DNA of 64,000 bases from Melastoma dodecandrum (taxonomy: Eukaryota; Streptophyta; Magnoliopsida; Myrtales; Melastomataceae), in NCBI GenBank assembly GCA_029817715.1, contig JARUPY010000443.1, positions 62,001 through 126,000 on the forward strand, given 5' to 3'. The first letter of the stretch is position 1; each line of letters starts with the position of its first letter. Below, piece by piece: positions 14,110 to 26,630 of this stretch. A program made the position numbers and the translations under genes. A model generated the notes under the pieces. That model ran no database searches. It had not been told where the DNA came from and saw nothing but the letters and a program-made list of their open reading frames with translations.

Positions 14110-15959
14110 TAATACATGTACGATTTGTTGACTAAAACACGTTTTATAATACTTTAAGAAATTAACTAAAAATATTTAGGCAATAAATTAGAAACAAAAA
14201 AGAATTAATTATATTATTATTAATTTATGAGACATTTTCATGTATAAGGAATGATAAATTTAATATTTTTGTTGTATAATAATTAACGCCAATCTTCTCA
14301 TGTGAAAGCGTGACATATGGATACCACTTTTGTGGAGCAGCCGACGCTAATTATCCTTAAAAGCTCGAAAGATTAGGTGAAAGCGTGACATACTCTCGAA
14401 TAGACGTCCAGACAACATAAACCTACCAACAGTAACGTTCTGGGTTGTGACCACGAGAAGGGCGTTCTTTCCGTTTCGACTGTTCGGCCTCGTCCGGACC
14501 AGGTACCCGACTGACCAGGGGTAGACGAGTGGTGGGTGGGTGGGGGATAACATTGTGTAAATGATATCCTTACAAGCATTTTGTGGTGCCCTATTCCATC
14601 CTGATTAATCCGAATTATTGGCACGAAGAAATCGGCACATCTTTGTCCAAAATATAAATTAGGTAAATGTCCCTCTCAAGAGGAGCAAGGGTTTGCACAT
14701 CATTTTCACGTTTCTTGTACAAATAATTTTTCAGTTACCGTACATGGGAACATGAACATGTTGGAGGGAAGAATCCAATGAATTGGTTAGAGAATTTTAA
14801 AATCTCATGACATGATGGTTTTTTCTAGACACTTGAATCAGACAAACCATTATTATTCTTACAGCAATTTTGTCGAGCGCGTTGAACGCAATAACAACAA
14901 ATCCTATTGATTAAAATAGCGAGATTACCCCATGTCATTCCCAAATGGAATTATACTGACAAAATCCTTTTGATGTTGTTCTCGACGGTCGTTTTCGAGG
15001 TCAAGCATAAAATACAAGAAAACTTCCGAATTAGAGTAAACGTCAATGATAAAAAAAACATTTACGACATTTAACTTACTTTTGTATCTCATGCATTTAA
15101 TTTTCCTATTTTTAATGCTATCGAACCATTTAATTGCTAATTCATGATTCTAAGCTCTCTTCATATTTCTTTCGAATATACGAAGGCATATCACCATGTA
15201 TCGCATTTTTCACTCCATTTTCAAGTAACAAAGTGGTGACCCATTATGGTTTAATCCTAATTGATTACCTAAGGTGTTTCGATATATATCTCATCCTTCA
15301 CATAATTAGTCTAATTTTCTAACACTTATACTGCTTAGTTATCTAATTCATGAATTAAACCTAAACTATCCGATCGAGTCACCTAGATTATAAGATCTAT
15401 GTTAATTAGTGGCAAGTCAAATTACACACGTTAAGACAAGAATTAGATAAACATTTTATAGGGGTTCAGTTTGCAATAAGAAAGGAGTTACATAGGAACA
15501 CACTTGGGGGAGTCGGATGATACCTCCACCAATTTCCAAAATATTGAGATTTAGGTGAATGAGGGGTTCTTACAAGAGATACCATCTGACACCCATTTGT
15601 TGGCCAATCTGAATTATACGACGGATGCTCTAGCTTCTATTGGAGAAACCTGGAAAAGTGGATGAAAAGATTGAAAGCTTCAAATGAAAGATCGAAATTA
15701 AAATTAGAAACATGAAGTGAAACATTGAACTCATTAGCAATACTCATGACTAGAGTCCTACATCCAAGCAAGCATTTAAATCGCCTAAGCATACTCTGAG
15801 TTTAGAAGTCTGAAAAAATGTTGTGGTGGAAGAAATGTGGAAGCTCAAACAGAGGGCATAGAAACCTCAGGTGGTTTTGAAATTCATAAGCGCATAACAT
15901 TCCATAAGAACAATGACGTTCTAAAATTATCAAAATGAATGTGGATGCGAGCATCTACA
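14110..15959. other. AT-rich intergenic DNA
   Basis: No recognisable gene. Short ORFs (for example on the minus strand at 14347-14624) have no family features. The exact word gtgaaagcgtgacatat-like occurs twice near 14303 and 14377, a small direct repeat. Confidence 0.45.
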
Positions 15960-16750
15960 TTTTCTCCCTAAATGATGTGTGTCGAGTGTTTTACGTGATC
16001 TGCCACACAGAAACATATCGGAGACTTTCTCACTTCGACCGGTCTTTTAAGAGTGGGTAGATGAAAAGCACTCAGTTGCCTTTGAAGATCGGTTGTTGCA
16101 CAAGATAGTGATGTACTGCCTCTTCCCTCGTGTTGGAAGGACTGATAACATCATCACTAAAGATGTTGTGATGATCCATCTTCTGGAAGGCCAGCCGATC
16201 AATCTGGGAAGCATTGTGTTCACCCACATGGAGAGGTGCATCGGTCCAGTAGAGAGAGAGCTCTCACTTATGCTCATATCATCAGCAAATTGATACAGCT
16301 TCATGATTGTGATATCAAACAAAGGATGATGAGGATTTTGTAATTGCCGAGCCATTTGATGGCATGACAGTTGATCACATGGGGTTCGCTTTTCAAGTAC
16401 GCATTGAATACATATGAAGCTTAAGACCGAGCCTTCCACTTCTTTTGCCAAGTCCTTTCAGGCTGGAAAAGGCAAAGGAGTTGTTGTTGAGTCATTCAGG
16501 CGTAAGACAATAGTTGAGACGAATGCACAGAAAAAGAAGGCCTCTCCCTCTTGCTGGTATCAAGATGGATCCTAGGAGTCACATAAGCTGGACAAATGTC
16601 TGGCCAAATAGTAGAACTGGAATATCTTATCACCAAAGTCCTGGTTGATCTGGCCGACTTAACGACATACATCAAAAGTAAGGACAACATCTCCTCATCC
16701 ACTCCTGTAAATGATGATAGTGAACGATCATCTTCTACTCCTTAAGAAAA
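15960..16750 (+). pseudogene. Degenerate transposon-associated ORF (putative plant transposon protein type)
   Basis: A plus-strand frame around 16050-16295 reads DRLLHKIVMYCLFPRVGRTD, then MIHLLEGQPINLG and FTHMERC. This pattern (a basic stretch with Pro-Arg-x-Gly, then a conserved 'L-L-x-G-x-x-I/V-N' core) resembles the 'putative plant transposon protein' domain that sits beside gag in many plant retroelements. The frame breaks at a TGA near 16290, and no long ORF continues. No LTRs were identified. It is a relic and the family assignment is tentative. Confidence 0.4.
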
Positions 16751-17653
16751 ACTCATTATGTTGTCTTGTTTTGTTTTAAAACCTAAATTATCCTTATTTA
16801 CATTTTTTCGTTTTTCTACTACTTGCTTCATGATGTGTGTTCTACACTGTTTTGTTAATGACTTAGTCGTGCATCGTTTTCTTATTACTTTTTAATTGTT
16901 TTTATGATGCGAAAAGGGAAAGAGTTAGTTTTCTGTAATGTGTTTTCTGGAGTACATGAATATTTAGGTATATGCTTAAGATTAATTCTACATAATTACG
17001 TTTTGTAGACTACTATGGGTGGAAAAGGATTATACATATGTACAATATCCCAATGCTTATCACAATGAAAGCCAACCTCGAGCTCTAATCGCTTAAGTGC
17101 TTAATCTCTTGTCAAGTTAGAGAACGTTAACTAAACACAAAATTAAAGTTTGGCGTGAACTTAACATTTGTAGAACATTTGGCTCGCAACAAGAAATATA
17201 TAAGGTTGTTCCAGCTTTGAGTTATTATTCTCCGGTTATATTAGGTTTCGAATATCATTATGAGGAGATTAATGGCATAATCTAGTTTTGATGGTGACAA
17301 AGTGTGAATACTGATAACGTGCTATTTGCATGTACAAATAAACATGTCTTCATAGAAGTTAGTTTCTAAGAAGAGCAGCACAGAAATGGTTAACTGGAAG
17401 ACAAAAATGAAAAATGAGTCTAGGTTTAGGTACATATAACGGTTACAATATACAACTTTTATAGATAACGATTTCCTTATCGGAGACCGTATTGTATGTA
17501 GGCACTTAAAATGTTTATCCTGAACGACTTAATGCCAGTTGGTGTTTCATCCTAATTCACAGCAAATGGACATAATGGTGTCGAAGCATTTCTCTTCCTC
17601 CAATCGTCACATTATATCCCGCACATTATACTTCAGCACGAGCGTTCACCCCT
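16751..17653. other. AT-rich non-coding DNA
   Basis: No ORF or repeat of note on either strand. Composition matches the flanking repeat debris. Confidence 0.4.
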
Positions 17654-18356
17654 ATGTTCGTTAGAATGATTTCGTATCCTTTCACCTTGAAGTCATTGCA
17701 TGGACGATCAGTCTACCTAAAGAAAGCCATATTAGAGGATGGTTTGTTCTTGCCGAACTTGATTGGTGAAACAAATTTTAACGTGATATTGTACGGAAGG
17801 CTAGACGAGGAGTTTGACATCAACACATCTCCTTCGGCCCATCACATCTTCAGGCCTGGTTCTTCACTCATCTCGGTATTACGAGAGAGTTGTTCACACG
17901 AAAGCATTATCTAGGACTACTAAGAAGCATGTCAGAACACTTCCATCTCCCAACACGTACATTTGCTGGAGTGGATGCACTTTGCTGTTCGCTGGAGCCA
18001 GAAAATTTCTCCTTGATGGCCCGCTGCTTTGACATAGATTACATTGTCATCAGCAACACTGACGGGGACTTCATCTCAATCATAGGAATAAGTGACACAT
18101 CTTGACATCTCTCGGCCCATGTCAGACACCAGATCGAAGGAATCTCAAGGACTTGGTAACCTCCCGTGTGTTTGTTCCTTCCAGTCAGCCTCGATCATCA
18201 ATAATCGAACACAACGATACAGAGAGTTGTAGCATAAGTCACCCTCAGATTTGGATCATGCTCATCAAAGAGGAGACATACCAGCCACCTCCCGAACAAC
18301 AAGAAAAGATGGACCTGCTTTTGGAGGAAGCATACATTCTATGGGACCGCACATGA
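17654..18356 (+). pseudogene. Unrecognised broken coding-like stretch
   Basis: Overlapping plus-strand frames between 17654 and 18356 switch several times, as in a decayed coding region. They include LKSLHGRSVYLKKAILEDGL and a later stretch ending near KMDLLLEEAYILWDRT. I do not recognise the family. It may belong with the degenerate ORF at 16 kb or with the old gypsy debris beyond 33.6 kb, in which case the copia element split it. This is inference. Confidence 0.25.
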
Positions 18357-18445
18357 GTACATACATCTCTAGATCACCATTTTTGGGCATACAAGCCCAT
18401 CTTATCCTTTTCCATTGATAAAATTTATCATAATGAGCTACCACA

Positions 18446-18450
18446 TTATT
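18446..18450. repeat. Target-site duplication (TTATT), left copy of old copia
   Basis: ttatt directly precedes the 5' LTR and recurs at 33588-33592 directly after the 3' LTR. This confirms that 18451-33587 is one insertion containing a later nested one. Confidence 0.85.
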
Positions 18451-18849
18451 TGTTGAAGGTAATTTATGATCGATGTTAATGTGGTATTAATGTTGAATAA
18501 TGAAAATAGAATTAAAGGAGCAACGAATATGATCATTAATCTATAGGTTCATTAATGCTATGTCATTAAGTCTATCCTAGTCTTTTGGTTTTCCTTCTCC
18601 TCCCTATATATAAAGGGAGCGTGTAAGCATTTTATGTAAGAGAGTAGAAAAAGAATCAAGAAAGAGAAAGGCTAGTAGCTAAAATACTGAAATATCCAAA
18701 CCCTCGTAGGTGCAGAAGCTCTACCGAAGGTACCATCTATTTTACATAAGTTTTTATCTATTGTACTAAAGGTCGTTGGCAGTACAAAACCTACATTATG
18801 CTCGCACCTTCTCATTCTTATCCAATCCTTTCACACATAACCCCCAACG
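18451..18849 (+). repeat. 5' LTR of old copia element
   Basis: Starts tgttgaaggtaatttatgat and matches 33201-33587 with scattered substitutions and small indels. A TATA box (tatatataaaggga, about 18606) lies mid-LTR and is kept in the other copy at about 33351. The terminal CA seen in the 3' LTR reads CG here. Confidence 0.92.
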
Positions 18850-18852
18850 AGT

Positions 18853-18867
18853 TGGGTGTCAGAGCAT
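18853..18867 (+). other. Primer-binding site of old copia (initiator Met tRNA type, degenerate)
   Basis: tgggtgtcagagcat follows the 5' LTR by a few bases. It differs slightly from the usual plant tggtatcagagc motif that pairs with initiator Met tRNA. Confidence 0.65.
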
Positions 18868-18875
18868 AGAAGGTC

Positions 18876-18941
18876 ATGTCTACATCCACTGACAACATTT
18901 CACCTTTTCCTCGCGATCAGATTCCCATCTTCGATGACGAG
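18876..18941 (+). pseudogene. Start of copia gag, cut by nested insertion
   Basis: The ATG opens MSTSTDNISPFPRDQIPIFD and reaches the insertion point in the codons for Asp-Glu. The frame resumes at 29131 with HFDYWSF, the classic start of copia gag (compare 'F-x-G-x-x-F-x-x-W'). The split falls exactly between these. Confidence 0.85.
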
Positions 18942-21425
18942 TGTACGCGCGCCTTCCGGCCTAGCACGCGCGCGGCGGTTCGGACGACCCGAGGATCCGG
19001 GCCCGCTCCCCTAGAGTCTTCCGGTCGGCGTCGCGACTCGAGCGTCGAACGCTGCGGAAAAGACCAGGGTGGTCCCTCCTTCGATTCCTGACCGGGTCTG
19101 CCCAGACTCTTCGCCGATCGTCTCCATGCTCCTTAAGAGGCGACGGGCGAAAAGAAGCGCATGGCCCGAGGAGGAAGCTTCGGGAGGTTCCAGGAGCGGC
19201 TCGTGTCGCCGTCACCCATCCAAAATGACTCGTAAAAGGGTAGTTGTTTAACTTAGGTAAACTGTTACGGAGTCGCCACCGACTTATTTTTAAAAGCTTG
19301 GTTTAAGTCGGAAAACCAGAGTAGATTCGGGGATTCCTAGTTACTAACTCTTACATTTAAACATGCGAAAAGGTGGCGTTTGCTCCAAAAGATTTGCTTT
19401 TGGTTAACGGGCGTTGGACCCGATTCAGGCGTTGGATCCGAACTCATGTGTATTTGTTTAACAATCACATGCGACGATAAACCTATGGGCCTAAGGCATG
19501 CGGACAGGCACAGACAATTATTTAGATCAAAAAGAGCGGGGAAGGGCGGTGATTGCGGGCCTATGCCCTTGGGCCCACAATCCGTTACATGTGGAAATAA
19601 AATAAAAATTCGGGGAGGCCCGCACCTCTCCTTTGTACCTTTGATTGAGTTTGGGGCCGCTTTGTCTTCGAGCCCGCTTTGTACCCATCCGCGCGGTTTG
19701 ATACACGCGCCTTCGAATTGATCTTCGAAAGGTTAAAGTTAATCCTTTCGAAGTTGCATGCTCAGTGTACATGCAAAGAAAAATGTAAGTGTGATTAGTA
19801 TCGTCAAAGTCGAGTGAAATTCGATTAACTTGAGAAAGGTAAGACTTGTCTTACCGTTTTGGTTGGAGATGCTCAAACAACGTGTATTGTTGAAAATATT
19901 CGCAAAGCTCCGCCGTATTTTACATGCAAAACAAGAGGAAAATATATGTCAGTGATGTACATCTAAACAAGATATTAATTTAAGTATATAATAACTCAAG
20001 TATGCTTAAACGTAATGGAATCATGTTGATTTAATAAAAATCAGTAAAACTCATAAATGTAACCAAATCACACAGACTTAATAAAGGTGATTAGAACTCA
20101 TACGGTGGTCAAAAGTCTAAAAGAATATACACATTAATATCAACCCTAAGTAAATTATTGAACTGTTGTTAAAAAATGGAAATTTTAGAAATAAATAATT
20201 ATTGTTAGAATGCAATAAAATATGAAGCCACGAGCTCAGTCATCGTGAAACCATTAAATCGAGAGGGAGAGAAACTTTACCGTTCTGGAAAAGCTTGCGA
20301 CTCAGCCTAGTGTACTTCGCCCGAAGGATACCCACGACCAGAACACGAAATCAAAGACGCGGATGAGGTCAGAGTAAGATCGCAGCTCCATCCTCCCATT
20401 TCGACGGCGGTGCGCACTCTGCAGGCGTCGGGGAAGCCGGGGTCGACGTGGGTTGGGAGCGCCAGGGAAGATTGGAGCCGGGGGAGGACGCCGGGGCTCC
20501 CGATCTGTGGTGGGGACGGTCGGGGATGAGCGGATCTGACGGTGCCGTCATCGGGAAGCTGCTGCCGTCGGGAAGCCGCGGGTCTGGGGGTGCCGGGAAG
20601 CTGGGACGAGGAGCCGCCTTGGGGTTGGAGCGCCGGGATGAGGTGGGGTCTACCACCATGAAGTTCGGGAGCGCCGACGAAAATAGGGAAGGCCGCTGTG
20701 GGTTGCTGCCGCCGGGGTTGGGAACGCCGGGGAAAGGCGGAGCCGCCACTGTGGTCGGATCTGAGGAAGAGGGATGTCGTCGGGGGGGCGGGGGCTACCA
20801 TCATCGCCGAGTCTGGAGACGCGGGGAGGGGAGCGGGCTGCCACCGCGAGGCTCGGGATTGCCGGAAGTGAAGTGGGTGCACCAGAGGAGGCAAGACCCG
20901 CTGTTGTTGGGAGTTGAGGACGCTGGAGGGGGACGGTTTTGTCGTTGGGAGGCGCTTGGGAACTGCCGCTGAGCCGAGGTCGCCGGGGGAGTTGCGATCT
21001 GCCGCTGCTTCTAAGGAAAGGGGAGGTTGTTGGGAGATGTCAGAGGCGGTTCCGTCGTAGATGGATCGGGATCCGCTGCTGGTTTTCGGAGTGTCACTGA
21101 AAGCTGGGCGTCAAGAGGGCGTCTGTTGTCTTGATGCCATTGCAGCTGGTCGGCTACTGCAAGTCCTCGGAATGAGAGGAAGAGCTACAAGCTTTGGTGC
21201 AGAATGTCGGAGGATGACGGCTGGAGCCTGTGTGTGTGGCCGTGGAAGCGTTTCTCTGTCTGTGTCTTTCGATTTATAGCCATCCTGAATAAAAATTAGC
21301 CAAGGGGATATTTTGAGCTAGCTGTGTAACCGATGTAGGTTACAAACTCTTCTTCTCCTTGCATGAAAACGCTTCCTTGATCAACTGTTACGAGAATTTG
21401 AGATATTAAATTTGGGGTATTTACA
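18942..21425 (-). repeat. Left LTR (3' LTR) of LARD-like element
   Basis: 2,484 bp, nearly identical to 26656-29125. By eye there are about 25-30 substitutions, one 15-bp indel (near 20713) and one 1-bp indel. It holds a GC-rich 0.9-kb block (about 20390-21260) whose short ORFs recur in the other LTR. Those ORFs are not separate genes. Confidence 0.92.
21271..21280 (-). promoter_or_regulatory. TATA box in left LTR
   Basis: Minus strand gctataaatc about 150 bp inside the LTR edge. The same word is at 28971-28980 in the right LTR. A TATA here implies a very short U3 and an R-U5 of over 2 kb. Confidence 0.55.
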
Positions 21426-21443
21426 GATGCCCCTCTTTGCGAG
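21426..21443 (-). other. Polypurine tract of LARD-like element
   Basis: The minus strand reads gcaaagaggggcatc immediately before the 3' LTR (left LTR). This is the expected position for plus-strand priming and supports minus orientation. Confidence 0.7.
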
Positions 21444-23774
21444 GGAATTTTGAGAAGATTTTCTCGCAAAGACTTTACTAATACCCCAAATTATGGATTC
21501 ATGGTATTCTTAATAAACCTGTACTTTGGGATCTAATCAAGAAAACTGTCAGTAATAAACGAGACCCCGTGAAATACGAGGGATAGTGAAATACGTGTGA
21601 TCACAACACTCATGCATGTTATGATTTATTTGATGAAGCTTATTTGGATAACTTTTGAGCTAGAACAGAGAAGGGCTTCTGATTTTTATCTCAGCTCGCT
21701 CTTACTTCTGAAACCTATCACAATTGGATTTTAGAAATCCCTTGACTTGGATGCTCATGTACCAGTCGAAGGAGTCTTTATATGGGTTGTAATGTGGCTT
21801 TGGCATATGGCCTTTGGATAGAGAATCTGAATTTGTCATTTTGAAGGAACGAGTCTAAGGACCTCATGGAAGCTGTTGTACCACAGAGGTTCCGCCGTCC
21901 AAGTGAATTCTCCATCTACCAGGCAACAAACCTATTGAGACACGCCATTGGGGACTGATGGACAATCAACTAGAGCTTTGGATATTTACTTTGGGGAGTG
22001 TCTTCTCCTCGTTTAATCTGGGAGATAATACCTTTGCTTTTGCGACCGTTTATGTAGGCCCTGGTGCTTTAGTTTGCTCTTTTATTTTTCTTTTTGTTGC
22101 GCTTTGCTCTTGAAGACTTTGATCTTTGCGCTAATTCTGCTTTTTCTTTGTTTAATCGTAGGGATCTAAGCTGCTTTCTTCCGCTTTGTTGGAGATGCTT
22201 TGGACTCCTTGGGGATTTATATTTCTTGATGGTTTATCAGGATTTGCCCCATTTTCTTCTCTGTTGATCTTTTTGGAGCTGCTTTGGACTCCTTGAGGAT
22301 TTCTACGTCTTGCAGAATTGTTGGAGGTTTTAATCCCTGGATACAAGTCAACTGGCAAGCACGTCTGCTGATGGTACCTCTTTACTTGAACTTTGAGGAA
22401 GTGTTGCCTCTGTGGTCCGTCGCTTCCGGTTTCTAACTACAGGATCTCCGTTAACCTTGATGTAAGGCGATCCTTAGACTCGGTAGGACTAGTGTGTAGA
22501 AACTTCGACTTTGGCTCGGAAGGGCTAGCAATGGTCATGTCTGTGTTTGGGATAGAGAATAAATGCTCGATCTCATCCCAGTTTGAGCATCTTTCGTCAA
22601 AGGATTCTTTGTCCACCTAGACGTATGCATGTGAACCCTCATGGTGTTTGCACTTATCTCTTTGGGTAAGTGTTTGGGAATGGGTTTGCCTTCTCTATTC
22701 TTACTTAGAAGCATTCTTATTGTCAAAAATCTTTTAAAATTGTATGAAAAAAGGGCACACAAATGCTTAAGAAGTAAATAGGTTTTGGTATGCGAACCTC
22801 TTTGGAGACGCCGTGCTAAGGTGATGCTCTCGTGCAAGCTTCGCGGGGAAAGTGTTTGTACTTTCATGCCCCAGTCATGGTCTTTGAGATTAGACTCGGA
22901 ACGGCTTCCACCCGACCACCGTACTGTGCGGAGTCCATGTGCCTACACAGTTGACAACGAACGAAGGTGAAGTTAGCTCATGTACTTCGACTCTCGCTTG
23001 GGGAGATTATAATAAAGTTGGGTATTCGCTGGGAATATGAGATGAATATGTCCATCTCGATGGTTGTTTTGGAAGAATATGCTTGTATATTCTACTCTTG
23101 TTGAGGAATTCGGTGTTTGTAGCCGACTCTAGCTGGGGAAATAGAGGTTTGACTCCGTCTGGGGAATGATAAGAAATTTGTTAGGGAGTAGTGTTAGATG
23201 ATACTCCCTTTCGATATGATTATACCTGGTGACAATAAAGGCAAATCTCGAAGCTTTGGTTCGAAATTTTCCACCCGACCGCCCACGCCTTTGTTCGTAA
23301 TGCAAGGATGTTCATGTACCTGCACTCGCCAAAGGGCGGATAACAAGTAAGCTCGTGTAACTTGTTTATCTTAAAACGAAGTTTGCTCATGTAACTTCAT
23401 TTCTATGAAAGGCAAAGTAGAGTTTTTGATACTTCCCTTTTTGTGTTTCGTCATTGCATCTTCGTCCGAAGGAATCAAAGGATTGACGAAACTGCCGCAA
23501 GCCTTTGGCTTGAAGCTTTGCCACCCTCGCCTTCGTCACAGGAGTTTTGTACCATTCGTGTGAGGAGCTCTTGTACCTGCCCACGAGACAAAGGACGTAA
23601 ATGAAATGAGCTCATGTAATTTCGTTTAACTTGATGAAGAGAGTAATGACTGTGTGATTCTCCCTTTTCATGTGTATTGTCGGTGTTCATTGCCCCAGTT
23701 CTTTGGGGATGCAAAGAAGTTTGTTGATGAATGTTGTGTTCTGAAGTTCTAGTTTGAAGCTTTATTATTTGTCT

Positions 23775-24000
23775 TCATGTCTGCCTAGGGCGCTCATGTA
23801 CCCCTTTCATGTAATTTGTGGTCTTGATGACATGTTGCTTTGAAGCTTTGGTTCGAAATTTATTGGTTGTCTTGATTGTTTGTCTAGGACGCTCATGTGT
23901 CTCTTTCATGTAATTTGTGGTGTTGTTGATGACATGTTGCTCCGAAGCTTTGGTTCCAAAATTTATTGATTGTCTTGATTGACTGTCTAGGATGTTCATG
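23775..24000. repeat. Tandem repeat of about 110 bp inside LARD-like element
   Basis: Two adjacent units share gctcatgt, then ctttcatgtaatttgtggt, gatgacatgttgct and gaagctttggtt, ending near tctaggacg. Unit length is about 108-115 bp, with a further partial unit at the right edge. Confidence 0.75.
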
Positions 24001-24147
24001 TACTTTCTGAGATAAGCATGGAGGGCATAAGAAGTAAGCTCATGTAACTCGTTTTGTAAAGAAAGTATTAGTTAAGGAACGAATACTCCCTTTCATGTGA
24101 TTCGTTGGTTTGTCAGCGGGGAATTTAACCAAGATTGCTCTGTCTTG

Positions 24148-24292
24148 TCCCAGGATAGCTTGGGAGTATGCCCCAGGATCGCTTAGAGATATGTCCATGA
24201 TCACTCGGAGATTTGCCCCAGGATCAGTCGGGGATCTGCCCCATGATCGCTTGGAGATTTGCCCTAGGATCGCATGGAGATTTGCCCCGGAT
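24148..24292. repeat. 23-bp minisatellite inside LARD-like element
   Basis: Six imperfect units of 22-23 bp in a row follow the pattern ccccaggatcgcttggagat plus ttg. The core words gatcgc and ggagatttg are present in most units. Confidence 0.85.
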
Positions 24293-26630
24293 TGTTCTCG
24301 TGTTGTCGTCGTTGTTGTTTTGCCAACGAAGGCTGTTTCGAAACTTTGGCTCGAAACATTTCTACCCTACCACCCTCGCCTTCGTCGTCTGCCTAGGATG
24401 TTCATGTACCTATGAGACAAGTCGAAGAGCAAAACAAGTAAGCTTATGTAACCTGTTCTGCAGAGAAAGTATTAGTCGAGGAAAGAATACTCCCTTTCAT
24501 ATAAATCGTCGTTTTGGAAAAGAAGACTTCTCCCGGATTGCTTGGAATTTTGCCCCAATATTGCTTGTCTGTTTAGACGCTCCTGTATCTTGGGAACGAA
24601 TGCTTCCTTTCATGTTGTTCAGTTGTTTTGTTGACAACGAAGGATATTTCGAAGCTTTGGCTCAAAATTGTTTAAAGACTTTGGCTCGAAACTTTACCAC
24701 CCTGCCACCCACGCCTTCGCCAACATGCGACAAGGGCTAAAATAAGTGAGTTCATGTAACTTGTTTTTTGCAAGGAAGTAATGATCAAGGAACAGATACT
24801 CCTTTTCATGTGTTGTAATGTCGAAGAGTGTCCGAGTTGAATGCTTGTGGCAGTTCTTCTCGGTTAAGATGATTGATCTCGGGTTAAATGCCCTGGATGT
24901 GCAAAGTTGATGGCTTTTTGTGGTGCGCGTGGGCGATGACCGCAGCTGTGGTGGGTGGGCTAGGGGATTGGCCGCTCATGTGGTGGGCCGAGATGCTTGT
25001 TTCTCGTTAATGCGTGAGGCGGTGACTAACCTTCTCCTCTTTTCTTTGGTGACAGTTGGTGGTTGACTACTGTCGGGATGACCACTTGGGTGCCGTAAGG
25101 AATTCAAAGGAAATTACCCCAGTCGAAGTATGCGTCGTCGTTTGGTAGACATCATGCTCTTTGGTGTTGGTAAGCTGTTGTGTGAGCTCCAGACGAGTCA
25201 TCTTGTACTGGTTCGCTGTCGATTGAAGAATATGGTCCATGTTCATATTTTTGTCGTTGGGATGCTGTGGATCCGACATTCATCAAGTTCTTGTTGTCGG
25301 AGAAACGATGAGGTTGAATGAAGTGTTCATATTTGGGGGTTGATTGCTCGCAGCTGTCCTGATCTCGCGATGCCGTTGTGAATGATGGGGTTTGCCCCTT
25401 GTGCTGGATTATGTTATGGAGTTATAAGCTGGGGAATTGCCTCTGTTTGGAATGATGTTTTGATTGGTGCCGAGGTTGTGCCGACTGTTGACGTAGTGAG
25501 ATTGCATCTGTTTCTTTGGAGCGATTGTTGGATCAGTAGGGCGTGATGTTCCCAATGTATCTGATTGTAGCATGTCCGTGAATGGCTCTATGGGCTTGTC
25601 ATTAGCTCTGATGTTGACTGTGGTTGGCTGATGAGATGTAACCTCCTTGGGGTTTTCATGTTGTTGTAGATTTGGCTTTGGACTTGGCTATCGTTGAGGA
25701 ATCCTTGGTCTTCATGTCGTTGGATATACGGTTCTGGACCTTGGTAGCCGTCGAGCATCTTTGGTCTCATGTTGTTGCATGTACTATGGTAGCCGTCGAG
25801 TAATTTGTGATTTTCATGTCTTGCCCCAATTCCTTTTCGAGGAGTCATGCTGGAGAATTAAACTTTATAAAGAAAGTAGAGAAAATGTTTAGATTAGTAT
25901 CATGCAACAGTGTAATCGATGCATGATAAATTTGTGATGTTGTTTAATCGCACTCATGTATGCATAAAAGTATGCATTATGTAATTGTAATTGTAAATGA
26001 GAAGTCATGATGCAATGGAGCAATTTCTCTGAATGACATGATAATGTAACTACTGCAATCGAACATACACTCATGTAGTCATGCGAATACATGAATACAG
26101 TAAGCAATAAAATAGGTAGCGAATGTATGAATGCAGTAAGCAATAAAATAGGTAGGGATAGGAGAAATGAAGGTTGTTGAAGCCCATTGTAATAAACTCC
26201 ATCAAACTGCAAAACGAGAAGTGTTAGTTTTACAGTCATAGCAGACAAAGCGTACCTGACACCTGTCCCTGCACAAGTAGCAGTCACTCAGTAACAGACA
26301 AATGCACGTACGGCGTCTGGTACCTGCAGTGAGCAAACAATGCTAGACTCTCGGATGAAGGCCTCTAAACCTCCCTCGGACTGAGGGAAGCGGGGCCTCG
26401 GCCAAAAACCATACCGCAAATAGCAGCAGGCTGAGCCTTTCGGTGACCCCCCTAAAAATCCTAGCCCCGGGTTCGGGCACACCTAGATATGCCTAGGAAA
26501 GCAGTAAACGAACACAACCATGAGAACAAACAAAAGGCACCGAGCCAAGCAAGTACATGCGCAAACAAGAACTCCCCTCCGCATGTGGATTAAAAATGTA
26601 AGAGCGTTCGAAAGGAATCCACATGCAGAG

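Larger units (their letters stand above)
21444..26630. other. Non-coding interior of LARD-like element
   Basis: About 5.2 kb with no recognisable protein domain on either strand. It is built partly of diverged repeats: words like gaagctttggctcgaaa, gtaagctcatgtaac and atactccctttcatgtg recur every 100-350 bp from 22.6 to 24.8 kb. Two clear tandem arrays are listed separately. The longest ORFs (110-175 codons) show no family motif and look like chance. Confidence 0.7.

Noticed and set aside
20307..20894. 195-codon Pro/Ser-rich ORF on the minus strand
   Set aside because: It lies in the GC-rich LTR block, where all frames are open because stops are rare. Its counterpart in the other LTR is broken into shorter frames.
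23775..24292. Direct repeats as a possible CRISPR array
   Set aside because: Units are contiguous, diverged and without spacers, in a plant retroelement. This is minisatellite structure.
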